Under the pieces are notes generated by a model, which saw only the letters and a list, made by a program, of their open reading frames with translations, searched no databases and had not been told where the DNA came from. Below, one piece after another: positions 35,031 to 42,285 of a stretch of 64,000 nt of DNA. Origin of the DNA: Roseomonas mucosa. Its GTDB lineage: Bacteria; Pseudomonadota; Alphaproteobacteria; Acetobacterales; Acetobacteraceae. Every line of letters begins with the position of its first letter. Within the stretch, counting starts at the first letter, position 1. The stretch is taken from the NCBI GenBank assembly GCA_945878375.1, contig CAMDWG010000003.1, positions 175,641 to 239,640 of the forward strand, in the 5' to 3' direction. The translations under genes and the position numbers were made by a program.

Positions 35031-35972
35031 ATGCACCGCCGCCTTCTGCTCAGCCTGCTCCCGGCCCTCGCCATGCCCAGTCTTCTGCGCGCGCAGGGGC
35101 CGCTGCGCGTCGTCGCGTCCTTCTCCATCCTCGGGGATATGATCCGGCAGGTGGCGGGGGACCGTATCGCGCTGCGCACCGTCGCGGGGCCGAATGTCGA
35201 TGCCCACAGCTTCCAGCCCCGCCCCTCGGATGCGGAAGCCCTGCGCGGCGCGGCGCTGGCGGTGCGGAACGGGCTCGGCTTCGATGGCTGGTTCGACCGC
35301 ATGGTGCGATCCGCGAATTGGCGCGGGCGGATGGTGACGACGACGGAAGGCCTCACCCCCCTTCGGATGGCGGCGCATTCCCATGGGCATGGACACAGCC
35401 ATGGGGGGCGCCAGCAGCAAGGCCAGCCGCGCACCGTGCCGGACCCGCATGCCTGGCAGGATCTTCGCCTCGGCATCCGCTACGTCCAGGCCATCGCGGC
35501 GGCGCTGGGGGCGGCCGACGCTGCCAACGCCACGGCCTATGCCACCGCCGCCGAGGCCTATATCGGCCGGCTGACGGAACTCGACGCCTGGGTGCGCGCG
35601 CAGGTCGCGGCCGTGCCCGAAGCGCGGCGGGTTGTCGTGACCAGCCATGATGCCTTCGGCTATTTCGGGGCCGCCTATGGCATCCGCTTCCTGGCGCCGC
35701 AGGGCGTCTCGACCGAAGCCGAGCCCAGCGCGGCGGAGGTCGCCCGCCTGATCCGCCAGATCCGCAGCGAGCGCATCACTGCCGTCTTCATGGAGAATAT
35801 GGGCAACCCTACGACGCTGCAGCGCCTGGCGCAGGAAGCCGGCGTGCGGGTGGGTGGGCGGCTCTACGCCGATGCGCTGTCCGCCCCTGATGGCGTCGCG
35901 GCGAGCTATGAGGCGATGTTCCGCCACAATGTCGCGCTGCTGGTCCCCGCCATGCGCGGGGACGCCGCCTGA
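35031..35972 (+). CDS. zinc/manganese ABC transporter substrate-binding protein (ZnuA-like)
   Basis: 313-residue periplasmic cluster A-I metal-binding protein. Signal peptide (RRLLLSLLPALAMPSLLRAQ), metal ligands likely His in NVDAHSF, His in PDPHAWQD, His in TSHDAFGYF and an acidic residue in FMENMGNP. A His-rich loop with HSHGHGHSHGG (about residues 118-128) marks it as zinc-type. No permease or ATPase is next to it, so partners must be elsewhere. A Zur-like box sits at its promoter, predicting induction when zinc is short. Confidence 0.88.
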   Translation: MHRRLLLSLLPALAMPSLLRAQGPLRVVASFSILGDMIRQVAGDRIALRTVAGPNVDAHSFQPRPSDAEALRGAALAVRNGLGFDGWFDRMVRSANWRGRMVTTTEGLTPLRMAAHSHGHGHSHGGRQQQGQPRTVPDPHAWQDLRLGIRYVQAIAAALGAADAANATAYATAAEAYIGRLTELDAWVRAQVAAVPEARRVVVTSHDAFGYFGAAYGIRFLAPQGVSTEAEPSAAEVARLIRQIRSERITAVFMENMGNPTTLQRLAQEAGVRVGGRLYADALSAPDGVAASYEAMFRHNVALLVPAMRGDAA

Positions 35973-35974
35973 CC

Positions 35975-36136
35975 GATCCTTCCGAGGGATGGATGCTGTT
36001 CAGCGTGATGCTGGACCTGCCGGCGATCGGCGTCGCCAAATCCATCCCGGTCGGGCGGGTCGATGGCGAGATGGGCGCGGCGCCAAGGGGTGCCGAAAGC
36101 CCCCCGGTGGCAGGCGCTACCAGCGCAGCCCGGTGA
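35975..36136 (+). pseudogene. remnant of endonuclease V (nfi)
   Basis: A short frame reads MLDLPAIGVAKSIPVG, close to the conserved endonuclease V segment in which a hydrophobic helix is followed by P.IGVAKS/K and a glycine. Only about 50 residues are open and neither the N-terminal catalytic Asp region nor the C-terminal part is present. It lies in the gap between the zinc-binding protein gene and the HAD gene, overlapping the latter's end. Identification rests on one motif. Confidence 0.42.
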
Positions 36137-36968
36137 GGGCGGCGATCGGGCGCACGCCCTCTGCCGCCGCCACCGCCGCGAGCCGCGCGGGATCGGGCGC
36201 CTCTCCATGCGCATGGGCCGCAAGCCCCGTCAGCGCCCACACCGCATCCAGCCCCGCCCCCTGCGCGCCGGCCAGGTCCGTGTGCGGGCTGTCGCCGATG
36301 GCGACCACGCGCGACCGGTCGGCGATGCCGAGCGCGTCGAGCACCGGCACATAGACCGCAGGGTCGGGCTTGCCGATCTCGGTCGCGGCCGGGCCACCCA
36401 GTGTCACATACAGATCCGCCAGCGCACCGGCGCAGATCACGCGATGCTCGCCGACCATCACATGCCGGTCGGGATTGACGCACAACATCGGCAGGCCGCG
36501 CTTCGCGCAGGCCTCCAGCATCAGCGCATAGGGCTCCACCGCGCCATTGCCGCGATCCGGATCGGGGCCGGTGTTCAGCACCCAGTTGGCCGCATCGGGA
36601 TCGGTGGTCAGCTCGACATCGAGGCCTTCCACAGTCGAAAGGTCGCGCTCCGGCCCGATATGCAGCGCGCGGCGACCATAGCCGAGCTGACCGGCCCCCA
36701 ATGCGCGCCACGCCAATTCGCCGCTGGTGATCGTCGCATCCCACAGCGCGCGGTCCAGCCCCATGCCGGTCAGCAGCGCATCGACGACATGGGAGCGGCG
36801 CGGCGCGTTGGACAGCAGCGCGATGCGCTTGCCGCGCGCCTTCAGCCCGCCAAGTGCCTCCGCCACCCCGGGATAGGGCCGCCGGCCGTCATGCAGCACG
36901 CCCCAGATGTCGAGGATGAAGCCGTCATAGCGCTCCGCCAGCGAAGCAACGCCGTCCAGGATCTTCAC
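36117..36968 (-). CDS. TIGR01459-type HAD hydrolase
   Basis: 283-residue HAD phosphatase, class IIA. Motif I FILDIWGVLHDG (Asp nucleophile; the second Asp of DxD is replaced by Trp-Gly as read DIWG, usual for this subfamily), motif II LLSNAPR, motif III Lys in IGKPDPAVY, motif IV VVAIGDSPHTDLAGA. Family members dephosphorylate small sugar phosphates or nucleotides; substrate unknown. Start overlaps the pyrD stop by four bases, so it is coupled to pyrD. Confidence 0.88.
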   Translation of the reverse strand: MKILDGVASLAERYDGFILDIWGVLHDGRRPYPGVAEALGGLKARGKRIALLSNAPRRSHVVDALLTGMGLDRALWDATITSGELAWRALGAGQLGYGRRALHIGPERDLSTVEGLDVELTTDPDAANWVLNTGPDPDRGNGAVEPYALMLEACAKRGLPMLCVNPDRHVMVGEHRVICAGALADLYVTLGGPAATEIGKPDPAVYVPVLDALGIADRSRVVAIGDSPHTDLAGAQGAGLDAVWALTGLAAHAHGEAPDPARLAAVAAAEGVRPIAALTGLRW

Positions 36969-38026
36969 CGGATATCCGCCCCCACGATTTCCGCCACGCT
37001 GCGGACGCCGTCCCGTCGCAGCAGGGCGGCCAATTCGCGCTTCATGCGCGGGATCAACGCCGGGCCTTCATAGGCGAAGGCCGCGTAGAGCTGCACAAGG
37101 TCCGCGCCCGCGCGCAGCTTCTCATACGCATCGGCGCCGCTGCCGACGCCGCCGCAGCCGATCAGCGTCAGGCCGCGCCCGCGCGCCAGCTTCGCCACGC
37201 GGCGCAGCAGATCGGTGGACAGGGCGCGCAGCGGCGGGCCCGACAGCCCGCCCGCCTGGTCGCGATGCGCCGAACGCAGCCCGGGGCGGGAGATGGTGGT
37301 GTTGCTGACGATCAGCCCGTCCATCCCATGTGTCACGGCCGCTTCCACGATCGGCTCGATGGCGCCGGGGGCGAGGTCCGGGGCGATCTTCACCAGGATC
37401 GGCGGCCGCGCGCCCGGCTGCGCCGCGCGGGTGGCGGCGAGCGCCGCGAGGATCTCGGACAATTGCCGTTCCCCTTGCAGGTCGCGCAGCCCCGGCGTGT
37501 TGGGGGAGGAGACATTGACCGCGACATAATCCGCCAGCGCCGCGACCTGGGCATAGAGCGCCGGGTAGTCGCGCAGCGGATCGGCGCCTTCCTTGTTGAT
37601 CGCGATGTTCACGCCGAGGACGGCGGGGCGATCCCGCAGCGCCGCGATGCGGGCGCGGAAGGCGTCGATGCCGCCATTGTTCATGCCCATGCGGTTGATC
37701 ACCGCGCGGTCCTCGACCAGCCGGAACAGGCGCGGCCGAGGGTTGCCGATCTGCGGCCGGGGCGTGACCGATCCCGCTTCCACGAAGCCGAAGCCGAGGC
37801 GCATCAGCGGCCCGACGGCGACGGCGGATTTGTCGAAGCCGGCCGACAGCCCGATCGGGTTCCGGAAGTCCCGGCCGAGCACGCGGGTCGCCAGGATCGG
37901 GTCGTCCGGGGACTGGTCGGCGCCGGCCAGGCCAAAGCGCAGGGCGCGCAGGGCCAGGTCATGGGCGCGTTCGGGGTCCATGCCGCGCATCAGCGGCATG
38001 AGCAGGGAGGCGAGGGCCGGGGTCAT
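36965..38026 (-). CDS. pyrD: dihydroorotate dehydrogenase (quinone), class 2
   Basis: 353-residue membrane-linked flavoenzyme of pyrimidine synthesis that passes electrons to quinone. The N-terminal helical extension (residues 1-40), NPIGLSAGFDKS, GSVTPRPQIGNPRPRLFRL, NRMGMNN, VNVSSPNTPGLRDLQ (catalytic Ser) and SNTTISRP are all class 2 marks. ATG at 38026 (MTPALASLLMPLMRG) is chosen; the frame is open 131 codons further but reads Arg/Ser-rich nonsense. Confidence 0.95.
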   Translation of the reverse strand: MTPALASLLMPLMRGMDPERAHDLALRALRFGLAGADQSPDDPILATRVLGRDFRNPIGLSAGFDKSAVAVGPLMRLGFGFVEAGSVTPRPQIGNPRPRLFRLVEDRAVINRMGMNNGGIDAFRARIAALRDRPAVLGVNIAINKEGADPLRDYPALYAQVAALADYVAVNVSSPNTPGLRDLQGERQLSEILAALAATRAAQPGARPPILVKIAPDLAPGAIEPIVEAAVTHGMDGLIVSNTTISRPGLRSAHRDQAGGLSGPPLRALSTDLLRRVAKLARGRGLTLIGCGGVGSGADAYEKLRAGADLVQLYAAFAYEGPALIPRMKRELAALLRRDGVRSVAEIVGADIR

Positions 38027-38171
38027 CTCAGGGCCGTCTTGTGCCGGGACCCGGGGCCAAAGGGAAGCCGCATTGACCGCACGGCTGGTCCGCGCCACTC
38101 CTCCCGCCCAACATCCCCGATGGGCGTGGGTCCGTGCGGGCATGTCATGCCGCCATCGACAGGAGAATCCC

Positions 38172-39044
38172 GTGCGCGGGCCTTTGCTGATGCTCGCCGG
38201 GATCGGGATGTTCGGGCTGCTGGATGCCGGCAGCAAGCTGCTGTCGGAGCAGCATTCGGTCTGGCAGGTGCTGCTGGTGCGCTTCGTGACCATCCTCGTG
38301 GTGGTCTTCGCCCTGCGCGCGGCGATGCCGGGTTGGGGCGGGCAGTTGCTCACGCGCCATCCGCGGCTGCATGGCGCGCGCGCGGTGGTGATGCTGGGCA
38401 GCGCTACCTGCTTCTTCATGGCCTTCAGCCACCTGCCGCTGATCGAGGGCTACCTGGTGTTCTTCACCGCGCCCTTCTTCGTCCTCGGCCTGGCGGTGCT
38501 GGCGCTGCGGGAGCCGCCGGCGCGGGCGGCCTGGGGCTGGGCGGCGCTCGGCTTCTCGGGGGTTGCGATCGGGCTGGCGCCGGGGCTGGCGGGGGGCTTG
38601 AGCGGGGCCGCGGTGGGCTATCTCTGGGCCTTTGCCGGCACGCTCTGCTACGCGACGGTCTTCACCATCAACCGCGCCCTGCGGCACGAGACGGGGATCG
38701 CGCGCGTGCTGGTCTGGCCGTCGCTGCTGGGCCTTGCTGTGATGCTGCTGCCGGGGCTGCTGCATTGGCGCGCGCCGGAGCCCTGGGCGCTGGCGCTGAT
38801 GGTGACGAACGGCGTGATCGTGGGCGCGGCGACGGTGGCGCTGGCGGAATCCTTCCGCCATGCCTCGGCCGCGCGGCTGGCGCCCTTCGGCTATTCGGGG
38901 CTGGTCTGGAGCACCGGCTTCGACCTGGCGCTCTGGGGCCATCTGCCCGGCTGGCCCATGCTGGCGGGGGCGGCGGTGGTGGTCTTCTCCTGCCTGATGA
39001 GCGAACGCACGGCCGCTCAGGGAAACCCATCCGGGAAATCGTGA
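38172..39044 (+). CDS. DMT (EamA) family transporter
   Basis: 290-residue protein with ten hydrophobic helices in two EamA halves (first VRGPLLMLAGIGMFGLLDAG, second after about residue 140). A C-terminal tail is polar. Substrate unknown. GTG at 38172 has a clear AGGAGA six bases upstream, which decides the start. Its last 28 bases overlap the convergent DUF952 gene. Confidence 0.88.
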   Translation: MRGPLLMLAGIGMFGLLDAGSKLLSEQHSVWQVLLVRFVTILVVVFALRAAMPGWGGQLLTRHPRLHGARAVVMLGSATCFFMAFSHLPLIEGYLVFFTAPFFVLGLAVLALREPPARAAWGWAALGFSGVAIGLAPGLAGGLSGAAVGYLWAFAGTLCYATVFTINRALRHETGIARVLVWPSLLGLAVMLLPGLLHWRAPEPWALALMVTNGVIVGAATVALAESFRHASAARLAPFGYSGLVWSTGFDLALWGHLPGWPMLAGAAVVVFSCLMSERTAAQGNPSGKS

Positions 39045-39373
39045 CCGCCATCCTCGCGCAGCGGCAGGCGCGTGACGGACAGCACCGCGGCGATGGGCAG
39101 CGGCGCGTAGAGATGCGGGAACAGCCCCGGCCGCGAACTGCCCGAGGCCGGTTCCCATCGCAGCGCCGCGTCAAGCCGCGCCGCATCCGCTTCCACCAGC
39201 CACAGATCGGCCTCGCCGCGCCGATGCTTGGCGGCACTCGCGCGGACCTGCGCGGCGGTCGAGAAATGCAGGAAGCCGTCGCGCTGGTCATGCGCGCTGC
39301 CCCGATACTCCCCGGCGGCTTCCGCGGCGCGCCAATCCGCGCCGCGCACCAGCGTGTAGATGCGATCTTCCAT
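39017..39373 (-). CDS. DUF952 family protein
   Basis: 118-residue protein matching the DUF952 layout: start IYTLVRGADWRAAEAAGEYR, a core DGFLHFSTAAQV, LWLVEADAARL and the LFPHLYAPLPIAAVLSV segment. The family is small, cytoplasmic and of unknown function. ATG at 39373. It lies 11 bases after the stop of the phage-type endolysin on the same strand but reads as a normal chromosomal gene, marking the left border of the phage cluster. Confidence 0.85.
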   Translation of the reverse strand: MEDRIYTLVRGADWRAAEAAGEYRGSAHDQRDGFLHFSTAAQVRASAAKHRRGEADLWLVEADAARLDAALRWEPASGSSRPGLFPHLYAPLPIAAVLSVTRLPLREDGGHDFPDGFP

Positions 39374-39384
39374 GGGGGCGCGTA

Positions 39385-39825
39385 TCACCCCAGCAGGCGG
39401 TAGAAGACAAGCCCGCCGAGTTCCGCCGTCGGCATCTGGCCCAGCGCCCAGCGCGGCAGCGCTTCCGCCGCGTGGTAATGCGTGGCGCCGCCGGTCGGAT
39501 CGCGCAGCACGCCGGCCAGCGCCCGCGCCGCCACGCGATGGCAGGCGCCCAGTTCCGCATCGTCGGGCAATTCGGCGATGGCGCGACGGCGCGGATGGCC
39601 GGGGTGCCAGCAGGCGAATTGGAAGGGCGCGCGGCATACCGCGACGACACCCTGGCCGAGATGCGTCGGTCCGCCCGGCGCGGCCGCCAGGCGCACGCGG
39701 TTCATCACGACGCTCGCCACCGCTTCCATCGCCCGGACGGGGCGGCCATCGGCCTCGCCCCACAAGGTCAGGGCCAGCACATCGGCCGCGCTGGCGATGC
39801 GCGGGGTTCGCAGGGCGGCACTCAT
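39385..39825 (-). CDS. SleB-type cell wall hydrolase (phage endolysin)
   Basis: 146 residues of the Hydrolase_2/SleB family: ALTLWGEADGRPVRAMEAVA with the catalytic Glu in WGEA, VVMNRV, and the ATHYHA block about residue 117. SleB enzymes cut peptidoglycan glycan strands. Directly behind a holin-like gene (start/stop overlap) at the end of the phage cluster, it is best read as the lysis enzyme. No signal peptide, as expected when a holin opens the membrane. Confidence 0.85.
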   Translation of the reverse strand: MSAALRTPRIASAADVLALTLWGEADGRPVRAMEAVASVVMNRVRLAAAPGGPTHLGQGVVAVCRAPFQFACWHPGHPRRRAIAELPDDAELGACHRVAARALAGVLRDPTGGATHYHAAEALPRWALGQMPTAELGGLVFYRLLG

Positions 39826-40217
39826 GCTTCTGTCTCCTGGCTGCGCAGGCCGAAGCCGATGCCGCGCGCGGGCACGGGCCTGCCGGAGATGGCGGCGGCG
39901 GCGGTCGCGGCGCGGCTGACCTCGTCCAGCTTCTCCTCGAACCGGCCAAGCTGGCGGGTCAGCCGCGCATCCAGGTCGCGGATCACCGACAGCGGCACAT
40001 AGGTCCGCGCGACTTCCAGCTTGAAGGCGCTGAGCTCGTCGCGCGCCGCCTGCACGGCCCGGCCCGTATCCGCGCCGCCGCCGGGCTGGGGCGGGGCGGC
40101 GGGATCGGGGCGGGCATGGAGATCGCGGCGCAGCTGCGCGACCATCCACATCAGCACGATCGCCAGCGGCGCATCCGCCAATGCCGCCACCACGGAGGGC
40201 GGCAGATCCTGAAGCAT
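39822..40217 (-). CDS. holin-like phage membrane protein
   Basis: 131 residues with one N-terminal membrane helix (about residues 8-30, ALADAPLAIVLMWMVAQL), a Pro-rich linker and a helical, charged C-terminal part (about 50-105). Small size, membrane helix and place just before the endolysin suggest a holin or spanin-like lysis protein. ATG at 40217 has GAGGAG eight bases upstream, which favours it over GTG at 40226. Confidence 0.6.
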   Translation of the reverse strand: MLQDLPPSVVAALADAPLAIVLMWMVAQLRRDLHARPDPAAPPQPGGGADTGRAVQAARDELSAFKLEVARTYVPLSVIRDLDARLTRQLGRFEEKLDEVSRAATAAAAISGRPVPARGIGFGLRSQETEA

Positions 40218-40237
40218 GTCGTTCACTCCTCGGGATG

Positions 40238-40543
40238 ATGACGCGGCCTTGGCCGCCCTGGCTTGAAGCCCGCGCCGGCGGGCCCAACCTTCCGGTGACG
40301 CAGCGCATCGCCGGGACCATGTTCAACGAACCGTATCTCGAGACCTGCTGCCGTTCCGCCCTGCACCGCCTGGTGCTGATTGGCGGCGCGGGCCGCCCCG
40401 CCGGGCTGAAGGACGGGCCCTGCCTGGACAGGCTGGCGGGGATGGAGCTCGCGCGGCTGCGCCCCGATGGGCGGTTCGAGATCACCGGCGCCGGCACGCG
40501 GCGCCACGCGCAGGAAATCCTGAAGGCCGAGCCGGTGGGCTGA
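40238..40543 (+). CDS. small winged-helix-like protein inside the phage cluster
   Basis: 101 residues, the only plus-strand gene inside the phage block; divergent from the holin-like gene and meeting the large terminase end-on (one base apart). The protein starts MTRPWPPWLEARAGGPNLP; its C-terminal half (LARLRPDGRFEITGAGTRRH) looks like the wing and last helix of a winged-helix fold. No family with a known role recognised. It may be a moron gene or a regulator of lysis. A second ATG directly before gives one extra Met. Confidence 0.5.
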   Translation: MTRPWPPWLEARAGGPNLPVTQRIAGTMFNEPYLETCCRSALHRLVLIGGAGRPAGLKDGPCLDRLAGMELARLRPDGRFEITGAGTRRHAQEILKAEPVG

Positions 40544-41995
40544 CTACGCGCCGCGCCAATCGGGCGGCCGGCCGCGCGGCGGCAGCAGCGGCAGGCGCAC
40601 GGGCTCCGCCATGATGCAGCCGGCCACGGCATCCAGCGCATCATCGGCCTGCCCTGGCGCGCCGGGCCGCCAGGCCGCCATCTCTGCCCCGAAGCGGGTG
40701 CGGAAGACGCTGTCATGCGCCGACAGGCGCCGCGCCGCGAGCACGGGATCGAGCGCGCCAAGGATGCGCTGGTCCTTCGGGACGCGGCTCGTCATCTCCC
40801 GCACCGCGCAGGCGATGCCGGCGCGGGCGAGTTCCTGCCGCAGCAGCCCCGGCAGGAAGGCGCCGATCCCGTTGGTCTCGACCCGCATGACCGGCAGCAG
40901 CAGGTCGCGCGCGATGGCGGCCACCGCGCGGCATTGCTGCGTCGCCGGGTCCTCGGGCGCGTCCGGATCGTGCGTCACATAGGCCAGGCGATGCAGGTAG
41001 TGCCGGCCCGCCGCATCGGCGTAAGTCCCGGCGACGACGCTGGCATCGCCGCGCCCGTGCTTCGTGCCGGCACCGGGGCGGCCGAAGGCCGGGTCCCACC
41101 AGCCGCCGCCGGAGACCATCCGCGTGCCCATCAGCGTGAGCACGCCGCGCCCATTCGCCTCCCGGTACTCGGGCTCGGCGCCGTAGCGCGCCATCAGCGC
41201 GGGATCGAGCCGCGCGGCCTCCTCCGCCGCCGGCTGCAGCAGCATCTGGCGCTGGAAGGCGAGCGGCCCGACGCGCGCGCGCAGCGCCGCCACCGCCTCC
41301 TCGGGGAAGCGTTCGGGCCAGGCGCTGGCGCCCGCCGCATCGATCAGCGGCAGCACCAGGCGCCGATAGCCCGGCAGGGCCGGCGCCTCCCCTTCCGCGT
41401 AGAGGCTGTCGGTGCAATGCGGCGTGCCGACGAACAGCATCGTGCCGCCGGGGACGAGGACGAATTCCGCCTCCGTCAGACGCTCCCGCAGTTCCAAGCG
41501 CTTGGCCGGCGTGTCGCAATTGCCGGCGACTTCGACATCGTCGCAGATGATCATCTCGGCGCGCGCGCCGGTGATGTTGCCGCCGATGCCGGCGGCCATC
41601 ATCGACGCGTCGCGCAGCACGGCGGGCCGCACGACGGTGAAGCGATCCGCCGCCCAGGAGCCTTCCGCATGGCGCGGCAGCAGCGCGCCGCACAGCGGAT
41701 GCCGTGCCAGGATGCGGCGGACGGTCGCGACCATGCGCGTGGCCAGCGCATGGTCCGCCGCCAGCACGAGGATTCGCGTATCCGGTGCGCGGTAGAGCTG
41801 CCAGGCGCAGAACAGCCCGACCATGGTGGACTTGCCCGCCCCGCGGAACGCCATCAGCAGCAGCCGGCGTTCGTCCTGCCGCAGCATGTCCTCCAGCCAA
41901 CCCAGCACGCGGCGATGCAGCGCGGGCGTCGCGAGCCGTGCGCGCTGGTTCCAGATCCAGGCGAATTCGATCAGGTCCGCTGGTCGTATATTCAC
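40544..41995 (-). CDS. terL: phage terminase large subunit
   Basis: 483-residue DNA-packaging ATPase/nuclease. Walker A in AFRGAGKST (about residues 49-57), Walker B MIICDDVEV (about 148-156), a coupling motif near FVGTPHC, and a C-terminal nuclease part with Asp residues in GDASVV and ADDALDA. The general layout resembles T7-like gp19 terminases. It drives DNA into the capsid through the portal. ATG at 41995 overlaps the end of the small-subunit gene. Confidence 0.9.
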   Translation of the reverse strand: MNIRPADLIEFAWIWNQRARLATPALHRRVLGWLEDMLRQDERRLLLMAFRGAGKSTMVGLFCAWQLYRAPDTRILVLAADHALATRMVATVRRILARHPLCGALLPRHAEGSWAADRFTVVRPAVLRDASMMAAGIGGNITGARAEMIICDDVEVAGNCDTPAKRLELRERLTEAEFVLVPGGTMLFVGTPHCTDSLYAEGEAPALPGYRRLVLPLIDAAGASAWPERFPEEAVAALRARVGPLAFQRQMLLQPAAEEAARLDPALMARYGAEPEYREANGRGVLTLMGTRMVSGGGWWDPAFGRPGAGTKHGRGDASVVAGTYADAAGRHYLHRLAYVTHDPDAPEDPATQQCRAVAAIARDLLLPVMRVETNGIGAFLPGLLRQELARAGIACAVREMTSRVPKDQRILGALDPVLAARRLSAHDSVFRTRFGAEMAAWRPGAPGQADDALDAVAGCIMAEPVRLPLLPPRGRPPDWRGA

Positions 41996-42285
41996 GATTT
42001 GTTCTCATCAGACAGTTGGGCCCGGGCGGCGGCCAGAAGCTCCTCCGGGCTCGGCTCGGCTTCCTGCTCGCCCTCCTCCGCCGCCAGGGCGCGCAGCTGC
42101 GCCAGATGCTCCAGCGCCTCCCGCGCGGCGGCGCTGCGGGCGACGAAGCGCTTCGGATCCTCCTCCGTGGTGTCGTCGAGGAAGCCGGCATAGGTCTCGG
42201 CCAGCTTCTGCTGCGCGCGCAGCGCCAGATCCTTGGCGAGGCCGGGCGGCGGGGGCGCGATCGGGGTCTTGCGGGTGCGCTTCAT
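41992..42285 (-). CDS. putative terminase small subunit
   Basis: 97-residue charged, helical protein: basic N-terminus (KRTRKTPIAPPPPG), a long helix about residues 17-70 and an acidic tail (EEGEQEAEPSPEELL). No motif is diagnostic; the call rests on size and on its position immediately before and overlapping terL, where the DNA-recognising small subunit normally stands. The frame is open far upstream, but that part lies over the tail spike gene. Confidence 0.6.
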   Translation of the reverse strand: MKRTRKTPIAPPPPGLAKDLALRAQQKLAETYAGFLDDTTEEDPKRFVARSAAAREALEHLAQLRALAAEEGEQEAEPSPEELLAAARAQLSDENKS

